Of a DNA stretch of 22,677 nucleotides, positions 14,050-21,993 are shown one piece after another (position 1 is the first letter of the stretch; every line of letters begins with the position of its first letter). This stretch comes from a virus. The notes below the pieces were generated by a model. The model saw nothing but the letters and a program-made list of their open reading frames with translations. It was not told the DNA's origin and ran no database searches. The stretch is from positions 1 to 22,677 of IMG/VR virus record IMGVR_UViG_3300008448_000711; one strand, given 5' to 3'. Position numbers and translations under genes: made by a program.

Positions 14050-15114
14050 TTATTTAGGCAACTGTGACCACTCAACAGCACCTGTACTTGCATCAACATC
14101 AGGGAACAAGGTTCCAGCGGTTTCTTCAGTGAGTCCGCTTTCTTTTACTGCCACTGTCCGAGCAGCGTTCATTTTCTTGTTAATACGCTGAGTAGAGGTC
14201 TGCTCCAAGATAGTAGCAACGGCATAAAGCTGTTTCATAATATCTTGGTTTGGGACACCCTCAACCTTCTTATTAACCCAATCCAAAGCTCCTTGAATCA
14301 GGCGAGGATCAACACCAGTTCGGCGAATATCCTCGTTAGATAGTTTACCTTCACCAACAGCCTTAGCAATCTGAGTACGAGCAGCTTCCCACGACTGAGA
14401 GTTATTGGAAGAAGCAGCTTGGTTAATCAACTGTTTTGCTGTCTGAGCCGACCCCCGCATCTCGAGTTCTGCTTTAGTTAGGTTTTGTGTTCCTTGCAGC
14501 AAATCAGTGACCCCACTACCTGTCTTCACGTTTGATGTCACATTTACCGTAGTGCGTTTATCTGAAGCAGCGCCCATTACTTTGATTACATTTCCCTTTT
14601 TATCAACAAGTTTGACCTTACCATCAATATCTTGGAATGATGCATCATTCTCTAGCAACTTACGAACAGCAACTTCATCCTGCGCCACGGCAGCGGATTC
14701 TTCAGGGCTAAGACCAGTCTTATCCATCACTAATTTGGTCAGAGCCAGCTGCCTCTGTTGAGCTTTCTGAGCATCAGTACGGGTCTTCATACGCCCTTGC
14801 AACTGAGCATCTACTTTCTGAGCATAGCCTTCCAAACCACGCTTACGCAAGGCATTGGCAAAGAGAGACAAACGCTCATCAGGGTCAGTAGCAACCTCAG
14901 ACTCTTTGATTGCTTGGTTCAGCACTGACTGCTCTGCCATAGCAGAGGTTTTACCACCGAACAAGGCGTTACCAAGCAAGGAGCCAGCATTGGCTGCGTT
15001 CTGGACAATCATTTGCTGAGGAGTACCAGACAAGGCTTGATACTGACTAGCGTAGCTATCAGCCATCATGCTCCGGGGGTCACGGTAGTTAAACAATGAA
15101 GTAGTGTCTTCCAT
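14050..15114 (-). CDS. Probable internal virion protein, 354 aa
   Basis: A 354-aa, mostly helical protein rich in Ala, Gln, Lys and Thr. A small Gly/Ala-rich segment (NAANAGSLLGNALFGG, about residues 39-54) near the N-terminus resembles those in phage ejection proteins; long helices follow (60-140). There are no Cys residues and no catalytic motif. It lies between two other probable ejection proteins, with AAGGAAT as ribosome site. In T7-like phages this position holds the internal core proteins. The call rests on composition and position, not on a recognised domain. Confidence 0.6.
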   Translation of the reverse strand: MEDTTSLFNYRDPRSMMADSYASQYQALSGTPQQMIVQNAANAGSLLGNALFGGKTSAMAEQSVLNQAIKESEVATDPDERLSLFANALRKRGLEGYAQKVDAQLQGRMKTRTDAQKAQQRQLALTKLVMDKTGLSPEESAAVAQDEVAVRKLLENDASFQDIDGKVKLVDKKGNVIKVMGAASDKRTTVNVTSNVKTGSGVTDLLQGTQNLTKAELEMRGSAQTAKQLINQAASSNNSQSWEAARTQIAKAVGEGKLSNEDIRRTGVDPRLIQGALDWVNKKVEGVPNQDIMKQLYAVATILEQTSTQRINKKMNAARTVAVKESGLTEETAGTLFPDVDASTGAVEWSQLPK

Positions 15115-15128
15115 GTTGATATTCCTTA

Positions 15129-15944
15129 TTAACGGCGGGGAGCTTGACCAAACAAACCAGTAGCGTTTTGAGCAGTCTGAGCGTTAGCCAACCGACCAGC
15201 CACGTTATAACCGATAGCCTGTTGACCTGTATTAAACAAGCTTGTAGCTTGGTTTGCACCAGCAGTAGAACCTGCTTTACCAAGGTCAGCACCGAAGCTC
15301 AGAGGCTTCATGCCCAGTTCCTCAACACCAAAGCCTTGAGTAAACAAACCAGTACCACGACCCAAGAGGCGATCCACTTCAGATTGACCGTAGTCATAGG
15401 CACGGGTAGCCAGTTCAGCGTCAGCACGGGAACGAGCCAAGTCACGCTGGTATTGCTCAGGGTTAACATAACCACCAGCACCGCCAGCACCCATAGCCTG
15501 AGTGCTTAGACCCAAGCCAATGCGACCACGACCAAGTTGTTGCTGTCGAAGAGCAATGTCCTCAGCCTCACGGGTAGGAGCCATCAAACCTTGCTGTTGA
15601 GACAAGAAGCGTTGAGCAGCTACGTTAGGATCCATAGCTGCTTGGTCGATAGCACCTGCACCCATAGAGTACAGACGATCACGATACATCGCCAGCATCG
15701 GGTCAATCTCGTAACCAGCAGTGCCCTTCTTGGTATCAAAGTAGCCAGTACCAAAACCAGAGCTTACGCTATAAGGCTTAAACTCTTGGTAAGAAGCAAG
15801 TTTCTCACCCAGTTGATTCTGAGCACGGGCAGCTTCTTCGGCTGCTTTACGGCTTTGGTAGCCAGAATAGATACTAGCACCAGCGTTAAATGCATCCCTT
15901 CCAAAATCATTCCATGAGAAATCATTGTTCGTTTCTTCTGCCAT
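15129..15944 (-). CDS. Probable internal virion protein, 271 aa
   Basis: A 271-aa protein rich in Gly, Ala, Gln and Arg. It begins with acidic and aromatic residues, then GASIYSGYQSRKAAEEAARAQ, a pattern common in phage injection-type proteins, and has a Gln/Arg/Gly-rich middle (DIALRQQQLGRGRIGLGLST, about 129-148) and further Gly-rich stretches to the C-terminus. AAAGG precedes the ATG by about 7 bases. Sitting just after the tail genes and before two larger probable ejection proteins, it is likely the smallest of a set of three internal proteins. Confidence 0.6.
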   Translation of the reverse strand: MAEETNNDFSWNDFGRDAFNAGASIYSGYQSRKAAEEAARAQNQLGEKLASYQEFKPYSVSSGFGTGYFDTKKGTAGYEIDPMLAMYRDRLYSMGAGAIDQAAMDPNVAAQRFLSQQQGLMAPTREAEDIALRQQQLGRGRIGLGLSTQAMGAGGAGGYVNPEQYQRDLARSRADAELATRAYDYGQSEVDRLLGRGTGLFTQGFGVEELGMKPLSFGADLGKAGSTAGANQATSLFNTGQQAIGYNVAGRLANAQTAQNATGLFGQAPRR

Positions 15945-15955
15945 TGTCTTATCCT

Positions 15956-16156
15956 TTAAAATGAACCACAGTCCACCGAGAGGCCATCAGCAGCCCCTGT
16001 GAACGTAGGAGAAGCTGCGTTAGCTTTGGTTGCAATCGCTGTTGCAATGGCATTAAGCTCATCGGTAATGTCAGAGCCTCGTGCAATCTTTTCAGTGTCT
16101 CCCGGCGGAAGTGAATCCTTTGCTGCGAAGTCTGTGATAGGTGTATAGTTTGCCAT
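15956..16156 (-). CDS. Short fibre-anchor-like structural protein, 66 aa
   Basis: Begins MANYTPITDFAAKDSLPPGD, then ITDELNAIATAIATKA and NAASPTFTG. This N-terminal block is familiar from phage fibre and fibre-anchor proteins, where it normally leads into a longer fibre, but here the protein stops after 66 residues (DGLSVDCGSF). Short stand-alone versions also occur in marine podoviruses, as far as I recall, so it may be a complete small virion protein rather than a broken gene. Its start overlaps the nozzle gene's stop by one base (TAATG). Confidence 0.65.
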   Translation of the reverse strand: MANYTPITDFAAKDSLPPGDTEKIARGSDITDELNAIATAIATKANAASPTFTGAADGLSVDCGSF

Positions 16157-17697
16157 TAATTAATCCTTCCCGTCTTAACAAACAGGTCTAGTCGTTGAAC
16201 ACTCAATTCTGCTCCGTTGATGGTTGCTTCAAACAAGATTTGGATGGTCTTACCAGAGCCGTTGGCAGGAGTAAATACCCTGTCTACGTTTACACCAGAA
16301 CTCCACTCCATTGTTCCCCACTCGCCGATCCCCCACTCATATAAGCCATCATCTTTGATAACAAGCTCATAGTTGAAAGAAGGACTGTTAAAGTCTGTAC
16401 CTGAACGAATGGTAAATGGTTGACCTGCTCCACCGATAACCACAGCATTGATCCGTTTAAGAATCTTAGTCACGGTACTGTCTTGAAAGTCAATATGGGT
16501 GCTCTCATACCGCATCCGGTAAGAAACTCCATTGTCCTGATAACCTTCGTATTTACCGATACCGTTTGGTTTACCAATATAAACAGATTGATCCCTAGCC
16601 CGTGTAAAAGCAGTGATTCGGTGGCTTACCCATCGTGTAACCCTTGAAGACCCATCTTCTAATGCTCTACGCATATCCAGACAGTACACAGCCTTCAATG
16701 CAGGGAAAGACAAGAGATAGAAAGCTTCTTTCTCAGAATACACACTCTTAATGCTGTTGTAGTCCACTTCAGCAGCCACATAGCCAGAGATGTCATCCCG
16801 GACGTTACGGCTCAAATCACGCTGAGGCAGGGACTTCTCTTGAACCACTCGACCCAAGCTCCGCACACCTTCGTGGGACAGGAACAAGAGGTCAGTGCCT
16901 GTATGCTGAACAGAGTCCCTAGCAATACAACCAACACCGTCAATCACGTCTGCCAGAGCAAAGGAGTCACTGATAGGGTTGATAGCCCCTGCATAGATAA
17001 CCGTGTTATATTCACAGAAGATAATCAAGAAGTCATTGTGTGCTGCCAAGGCTACGATACGGTCTACGTTCTTAGGCAAGACAGAGGCAATGTTCAAAGT
17101 ACCGCTGGTTCCACCTGCAAAAGCAGGGAAGTTGGTATCAGCAATATCAGTAGACCAGTACACAGTCTCCCCATCATGTACCCAGAACCTGCCATAAGCA
17201 GCCAAAGCCTCTTGGGGATAGCTTGACCCAAAGGAAGGGGTATGAACCTTGTAAGTAACCAGTTTTTGGCAGTTAGGGGATGCCCCTTCGGTATAGACCA
17301 AAGGTTCTTGGTTCTTCTGGACAATCAGTGCCACATCGTTAATAGATGCTGCTTTCCAAAAGTTACTAGTAATAGTATAACTCATTGGGGTCACATCTGT
17401 CAAGGCCCCTGCCACACCATTTTTAAATATTTTATTATTTCCACCGCTCAGGACTGTAACAGTATTGTTAGCATTGGTGTGTTCATGGATGAACTCAATG
17501 TTGTTACCAGACAGAGCAGTAGCACCGCTGGTAGTTTTCATTGTCCAACCCTTACGGGAGCCTAGACGACCATACGTATCAATCACACAATTATCAGCAA
17601 CCAGAGAAAAGCTGCTAGGCAGGGATACACTACTGTCTTGTGTGTTCAACCCGGAGAAGCCCGGAGCTACTACAGAGATGCTTTGTAATTGTTTCAT
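16156..17697 (-). CDS. Tail nozzle / DNA-stabilisation protein
   Basis: A 513-aa beta-rich protein. The N-terminus (APGFSGLNTQDSSVSLPSSF, residues 11-30, then LVADNCVIDTYGRLGSRKGW) is typical of phage stabilisation proteins related to P22 gp10 and functionally to T7 gp12: tail-tube pieces below the adaptor that keep DNA from leaking out. Repeated beta-strand segments such as RFWVHDGETVYWS and LLFLSHEGVRSL suggest a propeller-like body. It overlaps the adaptor gene by 4 bases, matching the usual adaptor-nozzle gene order. The tail role is fairly sure; the exact homologue is not. Confidence 0.72.
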   Translation of the reverse strand: MKQLQSISVVAPGFSGLNTQDSSVSLPSSFSLVADNCVIDTYGRLGSRKGWTMKTTSGATALSGNNIEFIHEHTNANNTVTVLSGGNNKIFKNGVAGALTDVTPMSYTITSNFWKAASINDVALIVQKNQEPLVYTEGASPNCQKLVTYKVHTPSFGSSYPQEALAAYGRFWVHDGETVYWSTDIADTNFPAFAGGTSGTLNIASVLPKNVDRIVALAAHNDFLIIFCEYNTVIYAGAINPISDSFALADVIDGVGCIARDSVQHTGTDLLFLSHEGVRSLGRVVQEKSLPQRDLSRNVRDDISGYVAAEVDYNSIKSVYSEKEAFYLLSFPALKAVYCLDMRRALEDGSSRVTRWVSHRITAFTRARDQSVYIGKPNGIGKYEGYQDNGVSYRMRYESTHIDFQDSTVTKILKRINAVVIGGAGQPFTIRSGTDFNSPSFNYELVIKDDGLYEWGIGEWGTMEWSSGVNVDRVFTPANGSGKTIQILFEATINGAELSVQRLDLFVKTGRIN

Positions 17698-18356
17698 ACT
17701 TCACGCCAAATCAATTCTTCAGGGTGTCGGGCTGAGTCAAGAGCAATCTCATCGCTCAGTGCTGATTGTGCTTGTTGGTATGCCCATGTACTAGCGTTAC
17801 CTCCGTCTTCACCACGCTCCTCAATCGCCATAGCCTGAGCCAGAAGGACGATAGGACGAGTAGGGATCAGAACAGTGTCGGTATCCGCTGAGAGGTCAGG
17901 GCGGCGTTGAACCACGTTAAACCGGAGGGAATACACACCGTCAGGCTTAGGGTAGACATCTACCTGAGTGTCGCCGTTGGAGTCCACACCGTTGAAGCTA
18001 TAGTAGGCAGGACTGCCTCTATTAACAGACCCATCCAGCAAATAGGCTTGGTCAAACCAAGATGCAGGTTGGTAGTGCATAAACCAGTTAGAGGTGTCGT
18101 TTAGGACGTTCAAGACCTCAAAGCGGTTGTTAGAGCCAGTCAGGACATAGTTAAACACATCAGCTTGGGTGGTCACTGTCTGGGTGGTACGCAGTGCAGA
18201 CCAATCCCATGATTGTTCAACCATTCGCTTTGCATCGTTGATAAAATCACCAATCAAACGAACATAGGATGTCTGTCGGGAAGTGCCTTGGAGTGTGGTG
18301 ACTTCGTTCTCACGCAGCCTCCGCAACACCATGTTTACTAATTGTAGATAGGTCAT
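17694..18356 (-). CDS. Head-to-tail adaptor (tail tubular protein A / gp4-like)
   Basis: A 220-aa protein with the layout of podovirus adaptors: a helical start (YLQLVNMVLRRLRENEVTTL, residues 3-22), then the YVRLIGDFINDAKRMVEQSW helix (31-50), a beta-rich centre, and a C-terminal helical region that follows LSADTDTVLIPTRPIVLLAQ. Such proteins form a ring beneath the portal and join head to tail. AAGGAAA about 10 bases upstream serves as ribosome site. The stop overlaps the nozzle start (ATGA), so the two partners are translated together. Expected neighbours (portal, capsid) are not in view. Confidence 0.8.
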   Translation of the reverse strand: MTYLQLVNMVLRRLRENEVTTLQGTSRQTSYVRLIGDFINDAKRMVEQSWDWSALRTTQTVTTQADVFNYVLTGSNNRFEVLNVLNDTSNWFMHYQPASWFDQAYLLDGSVNRGSPAYYSFNGVDSNGDTQVDVYPKPDGVYSLRFNVVQRRPDLSADTDTVLIPTRPIVLLAQAMAIEERGEDGGNASTWAYQQAQSALSDEIALDSARHPEELIWREV

Positions 18357-18373
18357 GTTGTTCTCTTTCCTTC

Positions 18374-18724
18374 TTATTCGTTAGGGAAGGTATACAAAGG
18401 AGGCTCTTTACGCAGATCAAAAGTGACAATCACAGCTATCGTAGCTCCAGTCTCAGTTAATACCTTCATTGAGTCACCGGACTTAAAGACAACAGAACCG
18501 TTTGTAAACTGTACGTATGTCTTAGCAGTTATCGTAGCTTCCTTGAGTATGTATATCTTGTGGTCTGCGTCATGCCCGTGTTGCCAGTAGACTGATGCGT
18601 GTTTGTTGCCTGTACCGTTGTTGGTTACAAACACCATGTCTACATCAGCCACATAGCCGTTAGGGACAGTGAACAGCTCAGTTAATGTGTTGGCAGGAAT
18701 GTCTACCCCAATGGAATGTTTCAT
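18374..18724 (-). CDS. Small beta-rich virion protein, 116 aa
   Basis: Begins MKHSIGVDIPANTLTELFTV, followed by VDMVFVTNNGTGNKHASVYW and later ATITAKTYVQFTNGSVVFKS. The pattern of short strands and Asn/Gly turns fits a small beta-sandwich; similar small proteins sit next to tail genes in podoviruses. It overlaps the preceding gene by 4 bases (ATGA). It may be a tail or decoration protein; no enzyme motif is visible. Confidence 0.6.
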   Translation of the reverse strand: MKHSIGVDIPANTLTELFTVPNGYVADVDMVFVTNNGTGNKHASVYWQHGHDADHKIYILKEATITAKTYVQFTNGSVVFKSGDSMKVLTETGATIAVIVTFDLRKEPPLYTFPNE

Positions 18725-19506
18725 CGGTCATAGTCCGATTGATTACCGCCCACAACGCCGCCACCAGCGTCAGTAAAGCTGCCTCTGGTGTCAAAGCTGC
18801 CACCATCAACACCAACACCAGACTGTCCGCCAACAGGCTCTAAAGACCTTCCTTCAAGCGGAGATGTATTAATAGGCCCACCAACAGTTACATTTGCGTC
18901 ACTACGATAAGCATCATAGTTAGGGTCATTGTAGAAAGTAGCAGGAGAGCCGGGAGCGTAGGTTACACCGCCAGCAGGGAAGTCACTACGATAAGCATCA
19001 TAGTTAGGGTCGTTATAAGCGAGATTTGCAAGGTTAGGATTGGCAGGGTCATACAACTCACCACCAATTTGTTGCATCTCTTGTCCGTACCGATTATAAG
19101 CACGTTCACCTAAGTAGTCAAACAACTTAGGAGCGCCATATCTTACACCAACACCTAACAAACCAAACACAGGATTAACTCTTGAAAGTAAACCAAAACC
19201 AGCACTAATAGCATTTGGATTATTTCTAATACCAGAGGCCATGTCCCGATAACGGGCTGCCTCGTTAAGAGAAGACAATCCGTTTCTAGGAGCAGTCTCG
19301 CTGTTAGGGTTACCAATGAAATCACCCCTACCATCTCCGCCGCCTTGATTACGCTTGATATATTCATCACCAAACAGACCAGTGACCACGCTAGGCTTAG
19401 CCGCTGGAGCAGGCTGTGTAAACAAGCCTTGGTTATTAAATACAGGCTTCTGTCTATTGGCAATCAGGTAGTCAATAGCAGCTTGAAATGAATCTTGTTG
19501 TTCCAT
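18721..19506 (-). CDS. Gly/Asn-rich structural protein with internal repeat, 261 aa
   Basis: Unrecognised as a family. A helical N-terminus (residues 1-20) is followed by a disordered Gly/Asn/Pro-rich stretch, a hydrophobic middle (about 95-123, GFGLLSRVNPVFGLLGVGVR) and a Gly/Ser/Asp-rich tail. The motif YNDPNYDAYRSD occurs twice, 28 residues apart, encoded by a nearly identical stretch of DNA. The middle hydrophobic segment and low-complexity flanks recall ejection or scaffold-type virion proteins. It sits between the endolysin and the adaptor genes, with AAGAGG as ribosome site. Confidence 0.55.
   Translation of the reverse strand: MEQQDSFQAAIDYLIANRQKPVFNNQGLFTQPAPAAKPSVVTGLFGDEYIKRNQGGGDGRGDFIGNPNSETAPRNGLSSLNEAARYRDMASGIRNNPNAISAGFGLLSRVNPVFGLLGVGVRYGAPKLFDYLGERAYNRYGQEMQQIGGELYDPANPNLANLAYNDPNYDAYRSDFPAGGVTYAPGSPATFYNDPNYDAYRSDANVTVGGPINTSPLEGRSLEPVGGQSGVGVDGGSFDTRGSFTDAGGGVVGGNQSDYDR
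18898..18927 (-). repeat. 30-bp in-frame direct repeat, copy A
   Basis: The 30 bases here are identical to 18982-19011, with an 84-bp (28-codon) period, and encode the core of YNDPNYDAYRSD on the minus strand. Flanking codons have diverged. It looks like an internal duplication within the 261-aa protein. Confidence 0.85.
18982..19011 (-). repeat. 30-bp in-frame direct repeat, copy B
   Basis: Second copy of the 30-bp repeat, identical over its full length to 18898-18927. It encodes the first YNDPNYDAYRSD copy in the protein. The unit keeps the reading frame. Confidence 0.85.
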
Positions 19507-19514
19507 ATAACCTC

Positions 19515-19973
19515 TTATTGAATACCGCTATGATAGACAGTCTTACCGTCTACCTTAACTGCTGTCAGGACTTGATTCTTTAGATTCTTAGCATCGTAAG
19601 ACACATGAACCCAACCACTGTCTGGAACACCCTTACGGTAGAATTCCAAGATAAGCTGAGTGAACTTCATGTTGTCACGGATATACTCAGCAAGCTCTTT
19701 GTTGTCCTTATTCAAGACTTCAATATCAGCAGCTTGGCCTTTACAATGGTCAGAGGTAGCAGAACCACCAATGGCCTTGTTAACCGCAGGACTACGATAG
19801 CCAGAGGTCACAATGATAGGGCCGAGCTTGTCACGCAAAGGCTGCAAGACGTTATCCACCAATGCTTGAAGGCAGTCGATAACCTCCATACTAGGGGTGT
19901 TGTCTAAACCTTGTCGGGTAGCAGCTTCAGACTTGGAGAGTTCAGCAACGGAGAAGTTTGTAGAGAGTTTCAT
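19515..19973 (-). CDS. Endolysin, peptidase M15A-like
   Basis: A 152-aa peptidase of the M15 (D-Ala-D-Ala carboxypeptidase/VanY-like) fold that should cut the peptide cross-links of peptidoglycan at lysis. The zinc site is visible: H76 and D83 in SDHCKGQAADIEV (the SxHxxGxAxD motif) and H123 in GWVHVSY. The conserved SGYRSPAVN precedes it (57-65). There is no signal peptide, so release should depend on a holin. Its start overlaps the holin-like gene's stop by 4 bases, a usual lysis-cassette arrangement. Confidence 0.9.
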   Translation of the reverse strand: MKLSTNFSVAELSKSEAATRQGLDNTPSMEVIDCLQALVDNVLQPLRDKLGPIIVTSGYRSPAVNKAIGGSATSDHCKGQAADIEVLNKDNKELAEYIRDNMKFTQLILEFYRKGVPDSGWVHVSYDAKNLKNQVLTAVKVDGKTVYHSGIQ

Positions 19974-20383
19974 GTTTTCTTAGCCTTCATATCAATAATC
20001 TTTTCCAAGGTACGACCACCAAAGTAGAAAGACATAACCAACATACCCCACTGACCAAGCAACGTCACATAAGCTTCGTTGGCATTATAATTAAAAGCAC
20101 TCATCATGGCAAACACAAAGTAGCCCACGAAGATGGCTACAAGGGTCATAGGACGGATATTCTTACTGAGCCATGAGTCAGAGGCCATATCAGCCTTGTG
20201 GCGCTCAGAGAGGTTGTTTTGCTCTGTCTTGTAGAGGTCAGTTTCGTTAGCCATTTGAGCCAATTCACCATCCTGCGCCAGTTTAGCCAAATTAAGCTGT
20301 GCCTGAGCTTTAGCCGCCGGGTCAGGGATAAGCTTGTCTACCAGCTTACCGCCAATCTCTAGGAGTCCTGCTAATGGAATCAT
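19970..20383 (-). CDS. Holin-like protein (GTA 3-TM holin family type)
   Basis: A 137-aa protein with an amphipathic N-terminus (LLEIGGKLVDKLIPDPAA, residues 7-24), a charged helical section (25-70), and two clear membrane segments near 78-97 and 104-122. The layout, including SDSWLSKNIRPMT before the first membrane helix, fits the holin family described for gene-transfer-agent release. It probably forms or triggers inner-membrane holes that let the endolysin reach peptidoglycan. It is coupled to the endolysin and to the membrane protein upstream by 4-base overlaps. Confidence 0.78.
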   Translation of the reverse strand: MIPLAGLLEIGGKLVDKLIPDPAAKAQAQLNLAKLAQDGELAQMANETDLYKTEQNNLSERHKADMASDSWLSKNIRPMTLVAIFVGYFVFAMMSAFNYNANEAYVTLLGQWGMLVMSFYFGGRTLEKIIDMKAKKT

Positions 20384-20634
20384 TCTGCACCTTCTTCTTT
20401 AATAGGTTCTGGGGGCTTCTTGTTCATCGCCAAGAGCGTACCCAGAGAACCAGTGATAAACGTAGCCAGAGGGGTAATTAAGGCAAAGAAAGCCTCATCG
20501 TTAGGGGCCATAGATGTCATCGGTTGGGTTACGAAAACCAAACTGAACAACACTACACCAACAATACCAGCCAAAGTAAGCGAAAGGGTCACACCAATGA
20601 TAAAGCGAAGCAGAGCATCGTAATCAGTCTTCAT
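20380..20634 (-). CDS. Small two-helix membrane protein, 84 aa
   Basis: Two strongly hydrophobic segments (about residues 9-35 and 49-70) with a short polar loop (MAPNDEAF) and a charged, Pro/Glu-rich C-terminus (KKPPEPIKEEGAE). This is the shape of small holins or antiholins, and it sits directly upstream of the holin-like gene. It may be the true holin, an antiholin, or an unrelated phage membrane protein. Overlaps of 4 and 11 bases join it to both neighbours. Confidence 0.7.
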   Translation of the reverse strand: MKTDYDALLRFIIGVTLSLTLAGIVGVVLFSLVFVTQPMTSMAPNDEAFFALITPLATFITGSLGTLLAMNKKPPEPIKEEGAE

Positions 20635-20803
20635 TTTGAACTTTCAATAAGTACTTGGTGCAAGTGCCAGAAGCTTCACACACAGGCGGGTTACAGGAAG
20701 GCGAACTGTGGTTCTTAGGGTCTTGACAGGGGTAGCGATATTGGTCTGAACATCCTACAACCGCCAATAGAGCCAAGGAAGCTACAATGTGTTTTATTTT
20801 CAT
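20624..20803 (-). CDS. Small cysteine-rich lipoprotein, 59 aa
   Basis: An ORF read on the minus strand from ATG 20803. A signal peptide (MKIKHIVASLALLAVVGC) ends in a lipobox (VVGC), giving a lipidated Cys18; Ser at +2 favours the outer membrane. The mature part is 42 residues with four more Cys (26, 37, 42, 48) and a YRYPCQDP segment. It begins 4 bases after the preceding gene ends and overlaps the next start by 11. In a lysis cassette, a short lipoprotein could be an outer-membrane spanin, but the Cys-rich body lacks the usual Pro-rich linker, so an exclusion or structural role is also possible. Confidence 0.75.
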   Translation of the reverse strand: MKIKHIVASLALLAVVGCSDQYRYPCQDPKNHSSPSCNPPVCEASGTCTKYLLKVQNED

Positions 20804-20807
20804 GTTG

Positions 20808-21263
20808 TTATCGTCCTCGTGTCATTGTCCATACAATCTCGCCTAGCCAATAAGCAACGTAGAGTAAACCAAATAGGCAGATAGTCCAAAAGGCGTTCAT
20901 TAACCACTCCATGCGCTTCTCTCGCTTCGCTATCTCAGCCCTAACACGTTCTCTCTCAGCCTCATTTCTACGCTTTCCAGCTTCTACTTGAAACCGCAGC
21001 CAATCTTGCCACATACCGGGGCGACCTTGGTAAATCATCATTTGCTTTAACTCGGCTTCTTGTATCTTAAGCTGCTCTAAAGCCATAAACTCTTCTAAGT
21101 CAGACTTACCTTCACCCTTTTCGTTAGCCCTCTTTTGGATAACACTCTTGGTATCAAAGTAATCAAACAGTGCTTGCCCTGCGTTCATAATGTCGCCAGA
21201 GTTCTGAACTGCTTCTTTAATCACTGCGAAAGCTGCATTGGCGATAGCGAGTTCAGCAAGCAT
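20808..21263 (-). CDS. Coiled-coil protein with C-terminal membrane segment, 151 aa
   Basis: An N-terminal helical region (MLAELAIANAAFAVIKEAVQ), a charged coiled coil (about 60-118, many Glu/Lys/Arg), then one membrane segment near 121-145 (WLMNAFWTICLFGLLYVAYW) and a basic end. I recall similar proteins among podovirus late genes without a proven role. One membrane segment plus a coiled coil would suit an inner-membrane spanin, but here the membrane segment is C-terminal rather than N-terminal, so topology is reversed from classical Rz. It lies directly before the lipoprotein gene, and the pair may act together. Confidence 0.7.
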   Translation of the reverse strand: MLAELAIANAAFAVIKEAVQNSGDIMNAGQALFDYFDTKSVIQKRANEKGEGKSDLEEFMALEQLKIQEAELKQMMIYQGRPGMWQDWLRFQVEAGKRRNEAERERVRAEIAKREKRMEWLMNAFWTICLFGLLYVAYWLGEIVWTMTRGR

Positions 21264-21265
21264 GA

Positions 21266-21493
21266 TTATTTAACCTTTATGTGTTCCCACGCTGCGCCAA
21301 TAGCGACAATAATACCGCCAATCCACAGAAGGGGTTTGGCAGCTTTAGCAAGCCACTCAAGGACTGTAAAAGCACCTTGAGCAGCGTTAAAAGCGACCAC
21401 CATATCTTTGGTGTTGGTATCAATACAATCCACTTTTTGCTCTACAGCAATAAGGCGGTCATATATTTCTTTATGAGTGACTTCTTCTTTCAT
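21266..21493 (-). CDS. Small membrane-anchored protein (XhlA/holin-accessory-like), 75 aa
   Basis: An N-terminal coiled coil (THKEIYDRLIAVEQKVDCI, residues 6-24) is followed by a helical linker and one membrane segment near 53-69 (PLLWIGGIIVAIGAAWEHI). This is the layout of XhlA-like haemolysin/holin-accessory proteins. GGAGTG upstream is the ribosome site. It begins the group of membrane proteins that run down to the endolysin. The exact family is uncertain. Confidence 0.65.
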   Translation of the reverse strand: MKEEVTHKEIYDRLIAVEQKVDCIDTNTKDMVVAFNAAQGAFTVLEWLAKAAKPLLWIGGIIVAIGAAWEHIKVK

Positions 21494-21496
21494 TTA

Positions 21497-21733
21497 TCAC
21501 TCCTGTGGTAGTGCCGCCTTAATTTCCTCCACATCAGCAGCAGCGTCAATAGCAGCTTGCATAGTGGCATACTTTTCACGCACAGCTTGACGTTCAGCCT
21601 CAACAGCTTGAGCATCAGTGCCGGGGATTTGCTTGGAGATTACCTCATCCAAAGGAGCAAACTCTTTGCTACGGGCCTCTCGGCGTTTAGCATGGGCGAT
21701 GTTCTTTGCCTTGTTCAGATCAATGACAATCAT
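21497..21733 (-). CDS. Small conserved phage protein, 78 aa
   Basis: A charged, fully helical protein: MIVIDLNKAKNIAHAKRREA, then EFAPLDEVISKQIPGTD, then a long helix to the C-terminus. I recall near relatives next to tail-fibre genes in various phages, with no proven function; fibre assembly is possible from position only. Its start overlaps the preceding gene's stop by 4 bases (ATGA). Confidence 0.7.
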   Translation of the reverse strand: MIVIDLNKAKNIAHAKRREARSKEFAPLDEVISKQIPGTDAQAVEAERQAVREKYATMQAAIDAAADVEEIKAALPQE

Positions 21734-21984
21734 TGTGGGGACTCCTCTGGGAATTCATTGGTTTCATTGCCAACACCGTCAGAAAGCTCTTCCTCTGCCA
21801 TTGTCCATGCCTCTCGAAAGGTTCGGTCAGATGGAATGTCAGCAGCGTCCACGATTTTGAATGGCTTGCCAGCAGGAACGTCCTTGATGGCGATGGCTTG
21901 GATGCCGTACTTCTCAAGGGCTTCTGGTGTTGGGATGATGACAGCGACCACGCCGTTGTCTTGGTTGTAGATGATTCTGTTCAT
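21730..21984 (-). CDS. Small conserved phage protein, 84 aa
   Basis: Starts MNRIIYNQDNGVVAVIIPTP and has a central AIKDVPAGKPFKIVDAADIP block, then SDRTFREAWTM and an acidic tail. This arrangement recurs in small phage proteins encoded beside tail fibres, as far as I recall. It looks like a small alpha/beta fold without cysteines or an active site. It lies 9 bases after the fibre-like gene and overlaps the next by 4 bases, so the three probably work in one pathway, perhaps fibre folding. Confidence 0.7.
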   Translation of the reverse strand: MNRIIYNQDNGVVAVIIPTPEALEKYGIQAIAIKDVPAGKPFKIVDAADIPSDRTFREAWTMAEEELSDGVGNETNEFPEESPQ

Positions 21985-21993
21985 GGTTGGCTT

